A stretch of DNA of 64,000 bases from Flavobacterium ajazii (GTDB lineage Bacteria > Bacteroidota > Bacteroidia > Flavobacteriales > Flavobacteriaceae): the NCBI RefSeq assembly GCF_010614725.1, contig NZ_JAAEHL010000017.1, positions 1-64,000 of the forward strand, given 5' to 3'. A model generated the notes under the pieces. The model saw only the letters and a list, made by a program, of their open reading frames with translations, searched no databases and was not told the DNA's origin. Every line of letters starts with the position of its first letter. The first letter of the stretch is position 1. Below, in pieces: positions 24,281 to 32,518 of this stretch. The position numbers and the translations under genes are program-made.

Positions 24281-26311
24281 ATGAATAAAATCCGATTAAT
24301 ATTATTATTGTTTACTAGTTTTCTATTTGGTCAAAATAGTGACGAAACGTGCCTGATTGTAAACAAAATAAATAAACTTATTCAGTCAGAACATATCAGA
24401 CCAAAACCTGTTGATGACAGTTTATCGGTTTTTGTTTTTGACAATCTAATCAACGAATTAGACCCATCCAGAAATATATTTTACAAAAGCGAATATGATG
24501 ATATAGCAAAACGTTACCGTTTAAATTTAGACGACCTGATTTTAAAAGGTGATTGTTCGTTTTTATCTGATATTATTAACCAATACACCAACGGACTTAT
24601 CCGAACCAAAACTGTTTTAGAAAAAATTCAGGCAGAAACTATTGACTATACCAAAAAAGATACTATTCGTTTTTACAAAAAAGCCTTTTCTTTTTATCTC
24701 AAAAAAGAAAATTTAGAAAAAGTATGGATAAAAAAACTGCGTTATCAAATTTTGGATGATATCTCAGAAATGAGTAATAACCTGGATTCTCTTAAAACCA
24801 ATTTTAAAACCTTAGAATTAAAATCGAAAAAACTTATTGTTTCAAACGAAATCTGCAGAATTAATACCCTTTTAGAAAGAAAAGACTCCCAACAGGAAAA
24901 ACTGTATAACTATTTTTGCAGCTATTTTGACCCACATACGGCTTACTTTAGCGACGATTCCAAATCGAGTTTTGTTGCTTCCTTATCAAAAGAGCATCTT
25001 TCATTGGGGATGAGCATCAAATTAAACGAGAAAAACGAAATTATCATAGAAGAACTGGATCCTAATGGCCCTGCTTTTCAAACGGGGCTAATAAAAAAAG
25101 GAGACCAGATTGTTTCTATTTCCAATCAGAAAGAAACGTTACAGGTTTCATGTGCCTCGCTTGAGTTGATTTCGACCATGATTATGTCTGAATCAAACAA
25201 AAATATCACTTTGACATTAAAAAGAAATTCAGGCCAAAATTTTGACGTTTATATTGAAAAACAACTGATGAAAGACGAAGAAAATTCGGTTTACAGTTTT
25301 ATAGTCGGGAAAGAAAACAAAATCGGCTATATCAAAATACCAAGTTTTTATGCCGATTTAGAATCGAATAGTCAGAAAGGATGTGCCGATGATGTTGCCC
25401 GTGAAGTCATGAAATTAGAAAGAGACAACATAAAAGGTCTTGTAATTGATTTAATTGACAACGGCGGTGGCTCGATGGAAGAAGCTATCAGAATGGCCGG
25501 AATGTTTATTGATTACGGGCCGATTTCTATAGTTGTAGACAACAAACAGGAAAAATCTGTAATAAATGACCCTTACAGAGGGCTTATTTACAAAGGCCCT
25601 GTCGTAGTTTTGGTAAACAGTAATACAGCATCGGCCAGTGAATTTTTCGCCTCTATTTTACAGGATTATAATCGTGCATTGATATTAGGCAGCAGTACAT
25701 TAGGAAAAGCAACAATGCAGACTTTCCTTCCGCTGGACGAAAACACAACTACTGATTTTCTAAAAATCACAATTAATAAGTTTTACAGAGTTACAGGGAA
25801 AAGCCACCAAAATACCGGAGTTATACCAGATGTAATCCTTCCGGAGTTTTACGAAAATGTGTATCAGAAAGAAAGCAATTTCCCTACGGCAATACAAAAC
25901 GACAGCATTTCTTCTTTATTAAAATACAAACCCTATGTAAAGAGAACCCTTATCGATAAAATTGCAAAAAACAGCTCTGCCAGACTCACTGATAATATTT
26001 ACTTCAACGAAATAAAAAAAATAAATTCTAAAATCGACGAACTTATAAACACTCCAAAAACAGAAATTCCAATGACTCTGGATGCTGTTTTTGAACAAAA
26101 GATAATACGAAGCGGAATATGGACAGAAATAAATCATTTTAATGATAAAAACAATCCGCTGGATGTCTATAATTCTACTGTAAACCAGTTTTTGTTGGGG
26201 GTTTATCCCGGTGAAAAAACAGTCAATCAATATCAGATAGACAATCTTAAAAACAATCCTTACCTGAATGAAGCTTTAAATATTATAAAAGAATTCAATA
26301 CTTCGAAATAA
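24281..26311 (+). CDS. Carboxyl-terminal processing protease (S41, Prc/CtpA type)
   Basis: 677 residues from the third in-frame ATG at 24281, chosen because it gives a signal peptide directly (MNKIRLILLLFTSFLFGQ); starts at 24266 or 24275 are possible. N-terminal TSP_N-like helical region (~30-220), PDZ domain (~225-330, SLGMSIKLNEKNEIIIEEL), then the S41 core with VIDLIDNGGG and NSNTASASEFFA. Counted from 24266, Ser456 and Lys481 (in GKATMQ) are 25 apart, the same spacing as in E. coli Prc, so the catalytic pair looks intact. The C-terminal ~150 residues resemble the DUF3340 part of Prc proteases. It should cleave periplasmic proteins from their C-termini. A single TAACTTTA near-match lies upstream. 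Confidence 0.92.
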   Translation: MNKIRLILLLFTSFLFGQNSDETCLIVNKINKLIQSEHIRPKPVDDSLSVFVFDNLINELDPSRNIFYKSEYDDIAKRYRLNLDDLILKGDCSFLSDIINQYTNGLIRTKTVLEKIQAETIDYTKKDTIRFYKKAFSFYLKKENLEKVWIKKLRYQILDDISEMSNNLDSLKTNFKTLELKSKKLIVSNEICRINTLLERKDSQQEKLYNYFCSYFDPHTAYFSDDSKSSFVASLSKEHLSLGMSIKLNEKNEIIIEELDPNGPAFQTGLIKKGDQIVSISNQKETLQVSCASLELISTMIMSESNKNITLTLKRNSGQNFDVYIEKQLMKDEENSVYSFIVGKENKIGYIKIPSFYADLESNSQKGCADDVAREVMKLERDNIKGLVIDLIDNGGGSMEEAIRMAGMFIDYGPISIVVDNKQEKSVINDPYRGLIYKGPVVVLVNSNTASASEFFASILQDYNRALILGSSTLGKATMQTFLPLDENTTTDFLKITINKFYRVTGKSHQNTGVIPDVILPEFYENVYQKESNFPTAIQNDSISSLLKYKPYVKRTLIDKIAKNSSARLTDNIYFNEIKKINSKIDELINTPKTEIPMTLDAVFEQKIIRSGIWTEINHFNDKNNPLDVYNSTVNQFLLGVYPGEKTVNQYQIDNLKNNPYLNEALNIIKEFNTSK

Positions 26312-26409
26312 ACTCTTTTGAACCATCCAAAAGCAAAAAAATCGCAATACTGACTCTTTTTTTAATTAAAAAGAATATAATTTGATTTTGGAAAAATAAG
26401 GAATAACCG

Positions 26410-26417
26410 TATTTTTG
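26410..26417 (+). promoter_or_regulatory. TAnnTTTG promoter box for the YebC-family gene
   Basis: TATTTTTG, 23 bases before the ATG at 26441. Confidence 0.65.
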
Positions 26418-26440
26418 CATCACAAAACTAAAAATCAGAA

Positions 26441-27154
26441 ATGGGAAGAGCGTTCGAATTTAGAAAAGGAAGAAAAATGAAACGTTGGTCAGCAATGGCC
26501 AAAACATTTACCCGAATTGGTAAAGATATCGTTATGGCTGTTAAGGAAGGTGGTCCAAACCCGGATGCGAATTCCAGACTAAGAGCTGTAATACAAAATG
26601 CAAAAGCAGCCAACATGCCTAAGGACAATGTAGAGCGCGCTATAAAAAATGCAAGTAATAAAGATACTGCCAACTATAAAGAAATTCTTTTTGAAGGATA
26701 TGCTCCTCATGGAATTGCTATTCTGATTGAAACAGCTTCTGATAATAATAACAGAACAGTTGCTAATATTCGTAGTTACTTCAACAAATGCAACGGAACA
26801 ATGGGAACTCAGGGGTCAGTTGAATTCATGTTTGACCATACCTGTAATTTCAGGATTGCAAACAATGGACTTGATGCTGAAGAATTAGAATTAGAATTAA
26901 TCGATTTTGGTGCAGAAGAAGTTTTTGAAGACGAAGACGGAATCTTAATCTACGCTCCTTTTGGAAGTTTTGGGGCTTTACAAAAAGAATTAGAAAACAG
27001 AGGTTTAGAAATTTTATCTTCCGGTTTTGAGCGTATCCCGCAAATTACTAAAGAATTAACAGAAGCTCAAATTGCTGATGTTGAAAAACTAATTGAAAAA
27101 ATCGAAGAAGACGATGACGTAATGAACGTTTATCACACGATGAAAGAAGAATAA
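26441..27154 (+). CDS. YebC/PmpR-family protein
   Basis: 237 residues, the normal family length. The N-terminal FEFRKGRKMKRWSAMAKTFT is a variant of the usual AGHSKWANIKHRK start; the core PDANSRLRAVIQNAKAANMP, FEGYAPHGIAILIET and the region NKCNGTMGTQGSVEFMF are all conserved. The family is annotated as DNA-binding regulators; more recent work links members (with mitochondrial TACO1) to translation of difficult sequences. Two paralogues are common; the atypical N-terminus marks this as the Bacteroidota form. It is bounded by its own promoter and terminator. Confidence 0.95.
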   Translation: MGRAFEFRKGRKMKRWSAMAKTFTRIGKDIVMAVKEGGPNPDANSRLRAVIQNAKAANMPKDNVERAIKNASNKDTANYKEILFEGYAPHGIAILIETASDNNNRTVANIRSYFNKCNGTMGTQGSVEFMFDHTCNFRIANNGLDAEELELELIDFGAEEVFEDEDGILIYAPFGSFGALQKELENRGLEILSSGFERIPQITKELTEAQIADVEKLIEKIEEDDDVMNVYHTMKEE

Positions 27155-27174
27155 TTTTTTCTCTATAAAATATC

Positions 27175-27201
27175 AAAGCTCTGGAATTCCAGGGCTTTTT
27201 T
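27175..27201 (+). terminator. Intrinsic terminator
   Basis: AAGCTCTGG / CCAGGGCTT stem (one G-U pair), 4-base loop, then a T-run. Confidence 0.8.
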
Positions 27202-27254
27202 GTTTATAACGACTTTAAACAAACCCTGAATCCTATAATTATACTTTGAACTAT

Positions 27255-27262
27255 TATATTTG
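27255..27262 (+). promoter_or_regulatory. TAnnTTTG promoter box for a small lipoprotein gene
   Basis: TATATTTG, 25 bases before the ATG at 27288; it rules out an upstream in-frame ATG at 27246. Confidence 0.65.
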
Positions 27263-27287
27263 CAGTTCCAAATTTAAAAATAACCTT

Positions 27288-27485
27288 ATGAAAAATTCCA
27301 AGTACACTAAAATTGCCGTAATCATTATGGTAATATTGTTTGTAATTGTAAGCATGTTAGGCTGCACAGTACAGCACAATCACACACATTCTCATCATAA
27401 ATCAAAAAAAATGCCTCCTGGACAGGCTAAAAAAATATCCGGACAAAAAAGTGCTAAATCACATGCTCCCGGACAACAAAAATAA
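27288..27485 (+). CDS. 65-residue His-rich small lipoprotein with PPGQAKK motif
   Basis: The ATG at 27288 is chosen because the promoter box lies between it and an upstream in-frame ATG. A basic start and hydrophobic span lead to a lipobox (VSMLGC, Cys26). The mature 40 residues contain a run of six His (HNHTHSHH) and the repeat-like motif MPPGQAKK... APGQQK. Small proteins of this sort are widespread in Bacteroidota and are sometimes labelled quinol oxidase subunit 4, which I consider unsupported. The His cluster suggests binding of Zn, Ni or Cu. It is monocistronic with a promoter and a terminator. Confidence 0.75.
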   Translation: MKNSKYTKIAVIIMVILFVIVSMLGCTVQHNHTHSHHKSKKMPPGQAKKISGQKSAKSHAPGQQK

Positions 27486-27493
27486 TTCACTTC

Positions 27494-27530
27494 AAAAAGC
27501 CTTTTAGTCTATATCTAAAAGGCTTTTTTA
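27494..27530 (+). terminator. Intrinsic terminator
   Basis: AAAAAGCCTTTTAG / CTAAAAGGCTTTTT stem with a 7-base loop, then T. Confidence 0.9.
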
Positions 27531-27646
27531 TTTTCAATATCATTGATTTCATTAACAGTTATTTTCAAAAATGCAGTATTATCCAAAAATTCAGATAACA
27601 TCTTAAAATAATCACAAATCTTAATCTGTAAATCGCAAATCCTAAT

Positions 27647-27654
27647 TACCTTTG
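27647..27654 (+). promoter_or_regulatory. TAnnTTTG promoter box for kdsA
   Basis: TACCTTTG, 21 bases before the ATG at 27676; an in-frame ATG at 27652 overlaps the box and is unlikely to be used. Confidence 0.65.
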
Positions 27655-27675
27655 CACTGTCAAAAAATCACAGAT

Positions 27676-28494
27676 ATGAACTTACAGCATATTCCACAAA
27701 TTAAGCATACTGATAGTGGAAATTTCTTTTTGTTGGCGGGACCTTGCGCTATCGAAGGAGAAGAAATGGCTCTCAGAATTGCTGAAAAATTAGTTGGTAT
27801 TACCGACAAACTTCAGATTCCTTATGTTTTTAAAGGATCATTTAAAAAAGCTAACCGTTCCAGAATTGACAGTTTCTCAGGAATTGGTAACGAAAAAGCA
27901 TTAAAAATTTTACGAAAAGTTTCTGAAACTTTCCATATCCCAACTGTTACAGATATCCACACTAATGAAGATGCTGATATGGCTGCTCAATACGTGGACG
28001 TTCTACAAATTCCAGCCTTTTTAGTTCGTCAGACTGATTTGGTTGTAGCTGCTGCTAATACCGGAAAAACAGTTAACCTGAAAAAAGGACAATTTATGAG
28101 CCCGGAAAGCATGAAACATGCCGTACAAAAAGTATTGGACTGTAATAATGAAAATGTTATGGTTACAGACCGTGGTACCATGTTTGGCTATCAGGACATG
28201 ATTGTTGATTACCGTGGAATCCCTACTATGCAGCAATATGCTACAACTGTTTTGGATGTAACACACTCTTTGCAACAGCCTAACCAGACTGCAGGCGTTA
28301 CAGGCGGAAGACCAGATATGATTGAAACTGTTGCCAAAGCGGGGATTGCAGTTGGTGTTGACGGTATTTTTATCGAAACCCATTTTGATCCTGCAAACGC
28401 TAAAAGTGACGGTGCCAATATGCTTCATTTAGACTATTTTGAAGGCTTAATGAACAAATTGGTAGCAATCAGAAAAACAGTTAATTCATTCTAA
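27676..28494 (+). CDS. kdsA: 3-deoxy-8-phosphooctulonate synthase
   Basis: 272 residues from ATG 27676. The start MNLQHIPQIKHTDSGNFFLL leads into AGPCAIEGEEMA, the PEP-binding motif of KdsA, then FKGSFKKANRSRIDSFSGIG and TDIHTNEDA; the C-terminal half has VTGGRPDMIETVAKAG and DGIFIETHFDPANAKSDG. All are classical KdsA motifs. It condenses phosphoenolpyruvate with arabinose-5-phosphate to KDO-8-phosphate for lipopolysaccharide core synthesis. The Cys of metal-dependent KdsA proteins (usually in the early NRSS region) is not visible as Cys here, so it may be the metal-independent type. A TTG-start membrane protein follows 20 bases downstream. Confidence 0.97.
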   Translation: MNLQHIPQIKHTDSGNFFLLAGPCAIEGEEMALRIAEKLVGITDKLQIPYVFKGSFKKANRSRIDSFSGIGNEKALKILRKVSETFHIPTVTDIHTNEDADMAAQYVDVLQIPAFLVRQTDLVVAAANTGKTVNLKKGQFMSPESMKHAVQKVLDCNNENVMVTDRGTMFGYQDMIVDYRGIPTMQQYATTVLDVTHSLQQPNQTAGVTGGRPDMIETVAKAGIAVGVDGIFIETHFDPANAKSDGANMLHLDYFEGLMNKLVAIRKTVNSF

Positions 28495-28514
28495 TATTAT
28501 TACATTTTATTTCG

Positions 28515-29378
28515 TTGAAAAATAAATTTTTATTCTTGCCTTTTTTCCTAATGTGTTTTGCTGTGAATACATTTGCTCAGGAAGAAATTGCAATACAAGA
28601 CAAATACACAGCACACAATAAAGGAAAGTTCTTTGTTTCATGGGGAGGTAACAGAGAGAGTTACTCAAAATCTGACGTAACCTTTAGAGGAAAAGATTAT
28701 GAATTCACCGTTCATAACATGAGCGCACATGACAAACCAAAAGGATGGCACGTTGATTATGTTAATCCTTCGCGAATGACAATTCCGCAAACTAATTTGA
28801 GATTGGGCTACTTTTTTAGTGATCATTACAGTGTAACCATTGGTGTTGATCATATGAAATATGTAATGACACAAAATCAAACGGCTGATGTAACAGGTTA
28901 TGTAAATTTACCTGCAGATCAAGTTGGTTCAGTACATAATGGTGTTTATAATAATACAGCTGTAAATTTTACCGATGAGACGTTTTTAACTTACGAACAT
29001 ACTGATGGTTTAAATTACGTAAATACAGAAGTTTCACGATTTGATGACGTTTCTAAATGGTTTAGACTTCCAAATACCGATAAAGTTCAGATTAACTTAA
29101 CAGAAGGTCTTGGCGCAGGTCTTTTATACCCAAAAACCAATACTATGCTTTTAGGAAAAGAGCGTCATGATGATTTTCATGTTTCGGGTTATGGAGTATC
29201 TGCAAAAGCTGGAATCAATGTTACTTTTTTCAAGCATTTTTATATTCAGGGAGAGCTAAAAGGCGGCTACATTAACATGCAGGACATTAAAACTACAGCA
29301 AGCAATGATGACAGTGCTTTTCAGGACTTTTTCTTCTTTCAGCGAATTATTGCCTTTGGAGGAATTTTTAGAATCTAA
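28515..29378 (+). CDS. Exported outer-membrane barrel-like protein with TTG start
   Basis: 287 residues if translation starts at TTG 28515, which gives a complete signal peptide (KNKFLFLPFFLMCFAVNTFAQ). No ATG lies near, so the TTG start is supported by the signal peptide. The mature protein has alternating strands, Tyr-rich segments and a C-terminal FFFFQRIIAFGGIFRI, which resembles an outer-membrane beta-barrel end. No family is recognised. It follows kdsA by 20 bases and shares the bidirectional terminator with the DUF1697 gene. Confidence 0.7.
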   Translation: MKNKFLFLPFFLMCFAVNTFAQEEIAIQDKYTAHNKGKFFVSWGGNRESYSKSDVTFRGKDYEFTVHNMSAHDKPKGWHVDYVNPSRMTIPQTNLRLGYFFSDHYSVTIGVDHMKYVMTQNQTADVTGYVNLPADQVGSVHNGVYNNTAVNFTDETFLTYEHTDGLNYVNTEVSRFDDVSKWFRLPNTDKVQINLTEGLGAGLLYPKTNTMLLGKERHDDFHVSGYGVSAKAGINVTFFKHFYIQGELKGGYINMQDIKTTASNDDSAFQDFFFFQRIIAFGGIFRI

Positions 29379-29395
29379 AAATCATTATACCTAAT

Positions 29396-29436
29396 AAAAA
29401 AGCAGGTTTCATGTTAATATTGAAACCTGCTTTTTT
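29396..29436. terminator. Bidirectional intrinsic terminator
   Basis: AAAAAGCAGGTTTCA / TGAAACCTGCTTTTT stem with A- and T-runs, between convergent genes. Confidence 0.9.
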
Positions 29437-29439
29437 ATT

Positions 29440-29982
29440 TTACTCTGCATACATATTCAGCAGATTAGTAACTGTATTCCAGTTTCTGATAGTTGCTGTA
29501 ACATTAAGTTTTTTCTCGATATATTTTTGGTCAAATCTTGTTTTTCCGGCACCAACAGCATATTTTATAAAAACCCTGTTTCCATCAATACTTGCTTCAT
29601 CAGGTTTAAACTGACTTATTTTTAAATCATTTATGCTTTCTTTCTTCAAAGGAATTGAAACAAAAGCAACATACAACTTTTTGGTATCGAAATCTTTTTC
29701 TTTTAAAAAAGGATTGTTTTTAAAACACGATTCCAAATCTTCTTTTGTAATTACTACTACAGGAACTTCATGTCCGAAAACCTTAAAAATTTCCTGCCTA
29801 ATCATAAATCCTACTTTTGAAGCACTTTCTTCTTCCGTATCTACAAAAACATTCCCGGATTGCAGATAAGTCCGTACGTTTTGAAAGCCAATATTTTCCA
29901 GCATTGTTTTCAAAGCCTCCATTTTTATCATGTTATGGCCGGAAACATTAATTCCTCGTAAAAGTGCTAAGTGCGTTATCAT
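29440..29982 (-). CDS. DUF1697 family protein
   Basis: 180 residues matching DUF1697 throughout: MITHLALLRGINVSGHNMIK, LKTMLENIGFQNVRTYLQSGNVFV and the late AVGAGKTRFDQKYIEKKLNV and TIRNWNTVTNLL. The function of DUF1697 proteins is unknown; they are small cytoplasmic alpha/beta proteins found in many bacteria. The gene has its own promoter box 17 bases upstream of the ATG and a terminator directly after its stop, so it is probably monocistronic. Confidence 0.92.
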   Translation of the reverse strand: MITHLALLRGINVSGHNMIKMEALKTMLENIGFQNVRTYLQSGNVFVDTEEESASKVGFMIRQEIFKVFGHEVPVVVITKEDLESCFKNNPFLKEKDFDTKKLYVAFVSIPLKKESINDLKISQFKPDEASIDGNRVFIKYAVGAGKTRFDQKYIEKKLNVTATIRNWNTVTNLLNMYAE

Positions 29983-29999
29983 TCTTTATAATTTAAATT

Positions 30000-30007
30000 C
30001 AAAGATA
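30000..30007 (-). promoter_or_regulatory. TAnnTTTG promoter box for the DUF1697 gene
   Basis: Minus strand reads TATCTTTG, 17 bases before the ATG at 29982. Confidence 0.55.
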
Positions 30008-30012
30008 AAAAA

Positions 30013-31776
30013 CTATTCAGCTTCTTCTTCACTAATTTCGATGTCAAACTTCACTAAAAAATCATTAAATTTTTGCTTATACTTTCTTTGCGCCTGCTCT
30101 ACAATTTCATCTGCTTCTTCGTTAGTTTCTATTGCATCGAAATCAAACCCTTTTTCAACCCATTCCTTAAACTCTTTTTTATTTTCACTTTCTTCGTAAT
30201 ATTCCTCATCTTTATAGAAATATGCTTTATCAAAATCGACTGAGATTTCGGTATCTAAAGTCAGAAGTTGAATCAGTTTTTGAATATTCTCTGCCACAAT
30301 GTGAACTCCGCCTTCATCACCAAAAACAACAATCGGACAATTATCTAAATCTTTATCAATAAGCCAATACGCATACGAGCTTCCTGAACCGTTTGCGCCT
30401 GCAAATTCTATAAAACTATTATAAAATTCTTCTTCTTCAGACCAGGTTTTTATTCCTGTCTTATCTTCGGTAATAGTAAGTCCAAAACATTCTGAATAAG
30501 ATTCTACTCCATATTCCTGTTCAAATTCATATAGTTTTACTAAATCTTGCGGCACTTTGCAATCACCAAATTGAATTGCAAATTCTTCCAATGAAAAACT
30601 ATTGTCATAATCTACATATTCTCTTTCGTCATCATCTTCTTCAATAACTTCAGCTATCAATATTTCAAAAGTTTCTATAGCAGCATTTTTCACACAGAAA
30701 AGCTCAATTCCTGAAGCATTTTCATCATTCATCCATTGATATTTCGGATTTCCTTCTTCATCAAGATATTCCAGAATAAGCGTGATTTCTTGATCTTCAT
30801 GACACCATAAAGCTCTCATTCTAATGCTAAAACTATTCGAAATTTCTTTAGATATCTGACTGTATTTCTTTCCTTCATAATCAAAAGGAATAAACAAATA
30901 GGTTATTCCGGAAATATGTCTAACGATTTTTCCATTTTCTTTTAACTCTTCATTTTCAGATAAAACTTCAATCATATTGATAAACTGATTACGAAAATCA
31001 GCATACAAATACTTTTCTTTTTTATCATAATTTAAAATTGAAAGTCCTTCTTTAAAAACTTCTAGATAATTATTTCCTAATATTTCATTACCGTAACTTG
31101 ATTTCTCTATGAAAACATCTTCTACAATATCAGACAGTTTATGAGTTGAAGGCAAATAATTCTCTACATTAATAACAGAGCCGTCAGTATCCTGAACATT
31201 GCTGCAAATTAGAATATCAGGTCTGCCTGTACTGATGATTGCCTTAACATCTGTAAAATGTTCAAAATGAAGCAGCATATCATCTGTATAAATCAACCAT
31301 GCTATAAGATCGCCTTTTACAAAAAGTTCCCCATGATTATATTCACCAACAAGTGTATCACATTGCAAACCTCCACCCAAATAATGAACATTTCCAAACA
31401 AATTAATATTAACTGTCGTTGTTTTTCCTAAAACGATTAAAGCCGGAGAATTATCAGTATCATATGAACTAATAAGTTTTGTGACTCTTAGATTTTTCTT
31501 AAAAATAAATCCTAAAATAAAAATATCCGGATGCTCTTCGGTACTGAAATCCATCTCGAATAAATCCATTTCTACATCGTCTTCTGCTAATAAAAAAAAT
31601 GGATTTTCTTCGTAATCAGGAAAACGCCAGGTATCTTCAAAAACATTATAGATTTTATTATTATTTAAATCGGTAAGATCCCCAAGAATAGTGTGGGCTT
31701 GGTGCCGGTTAATTACTTTGAATGTAATACCAGAAAACATCATTATTTCAAAAGGAACTTTTTCTTCTTTAATCAT
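30013..31776 (-). CDS. Large acidic protein with SMI1/KNR4-like C-terminal part, function unknown
   Basis: 587 residues, no signal peptide, strongly acidic (many D/E runs such as EEDDDEREYVDYD). Residues ~60-200 show parallel-beta-like repeats with GDL and GGGL turns (HYLGGGLQCDTLVGEYNHG, LFVKGDLIAWLIY), a pattern seen in bactofilin-like or beta-helical segments of polymorphic-toxin immunity proteins. The C-terminal ~150 residues (VKLYEFEQEYGVES, then CPIVVFGDEGGVHIVAENIQKLIQLL) resemble the SMI1/KNR4 (SUKH) fold. SUKH proteins often act as toxin immunity proteins. No toxin gene is adjacent here, so that role is speculative. It has its own promoter box. Confidence 0.65.
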   Translation of the reverse strand: MIKEEKVPFEIMMFSGITFKVINRHQAHTILGDLTDLNNNKIYNVFEDTWRFPDYEENPFFLLAEDDVEMDLFEMDFSTEEHPDIFILGFIFKKNLRVTKLISSYDTDNSPALIVLGKTTTVNINLFGNVHYLGGGLQCDTLVGEYNHGELFVKGDLIAWLIYTDDMLLHFEHFTDVKAIISTGRPDILICSNVQDTDGSVINVENYLPSTHKLSDIVEDVFIEKSSYGNEILGNNYLEVFKEGLSILNYDKKEKYLYADFRNQFINMIEVLSENEELKENGKIVRHISGITYLFIPFDYEGKKYSQISKEISNSFSIRMRALWCHEDQEITLILEYLDEEGNPKYQWMNDENASGIELFCVKNAAIETFEILIAEVIEEDDDEREYVDYDNSFSLEEFAIQFGDCKVPQDLVKLYEFEQEYGVESYSECFGLTITEDKTGIKTWSEEEEFYNSFIEFAGANGSGSSYAYWLIDKDLDNCPIVVFGDEGGVHIVAENIQKLIQLLTLDTEISVDFDKAYFYKDEEYYEESENKKEFKEWVEKGFDFDAIETNEEADEIVEQAQRKYKQKFNDFLVKFDIEISEEEAE

Positions 31777-31804
31777 AATTAAGGCTTATAAGTTGAATCT
31801 TTAA

Positions 31805-31812
31805 CAAATCTA
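31805..31812 (-). promoter_or_regulatory. TAnnTTTG promoter box for the 587-residue protein gene
   Basis: Minus strand reads TAGATTTG, 28 bases before the ATG at 31776. Confidence 0.55.
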
Positions 31813-31852
31813 GCAATTATCTTTTTTTGTTAAAATTATAACTGAATGAAAA

Positions 31853-31886
31853 TTAAAAACTCCATTAGAAAACTAACGGAGTTTTA
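31853..31886 (-). terminator. Intrinsic terminator of the small lipoprotein gene
   Basis: On the minus strand AAAACTCCGTTAG / CTAATGGAGTTTT (one mismatch-type pair), a 4-base loop, then T. Confidence 0.75.
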
Positions 31887-31908
31887 GAACTTAAAAATAA
31901 TATTCTTT

Positions 31909-32325
31909 TTAATATATTCTTTTAAACACATATGAACGATCACATGCACGGGCATCATCAACTAAGTATCCTGATTCCAATGTGAAACTTTCTATCAAAC
32001 TGTTTGTACAATTTGAAATCAATGAATTGTATTCTTTATAAGTTAATACAAACTGTGTTACATTATCTTTTTTTATAATCTCAAAAGTTCCTGTTAAAGT
32101 CGTATGGGTGTTTTCATATAATCTAAATTTCGAAAATGTATTATCTTTTTTAAATTCATAAGAAAACTGATTTGAAGAGGGATCACTTGCAAATCTAGGT
32201 TCGGTATACTGCACCCATGTCCCATAATAACCTGCAGCAACTGCCTGCTTCTTATTATCTGAATCATCGTTAGAACAAGACAATAAAGACAAAAGCAACA
32301 CAATTAAAAGTCCATTTTTTTTCAT
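31909..32325 (-). CDS. Small lipoprotein, lipocalin-like in character
   Basis: 138 residues with a lipoprotein signal (MKKNGLLIVLLLSLLSCSND, Cys17). The mature part contains GTWVQYTEPR, then FKKDNTFSKFRLYEN, TLTGTFEIIKKDN and a C-terminal ACDRSYVFKRIY; this Gly-Thr-Trp start and alternating strands resemble the lipocalin-like lipoproteins of Bacteroidota. Three Cys in the mature part could form a disulphide. Function is unknown. It is divergent from recG and followed by a terminator, so probably monocistronic. Confidence 0.7.
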   Translation of the reverse strand: MKKNGLLIVLLLSLLSCSNDDSDNKKQAVAAGYYGTWVQYTEPRFASDPSSNQFSYEFKKDNTFSKFRLYENTHTTLTGTFEIIKKDNVTQFVLTYKEYNSLISNCTNSLIESFTLESGYLVDDARACDRSYVFKRIY

Positions 32326-32518
32326 TTGATTTATATTTTTTTTAAGGTTACTTATTACTAAGATTTTACTTTATTAAAATGGTTGCGCGGTAATATTCAA
32401 TTTAATGATTGCTTAATATTGAAATAGTTAATCAATAAAATTCATTTTAAAATTTAGTAATTAAAATTTATCTTCGCTTTTTAATAAAAATTTCAACTCC
32501 CTAAATCTAAAAAATTAA

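Noticed and set aside
28021..28428. 135-codon minus-strand ORF inside kdsA
   Set aside because: Shadow of a highly conserved enzyme gene with no independent signals.
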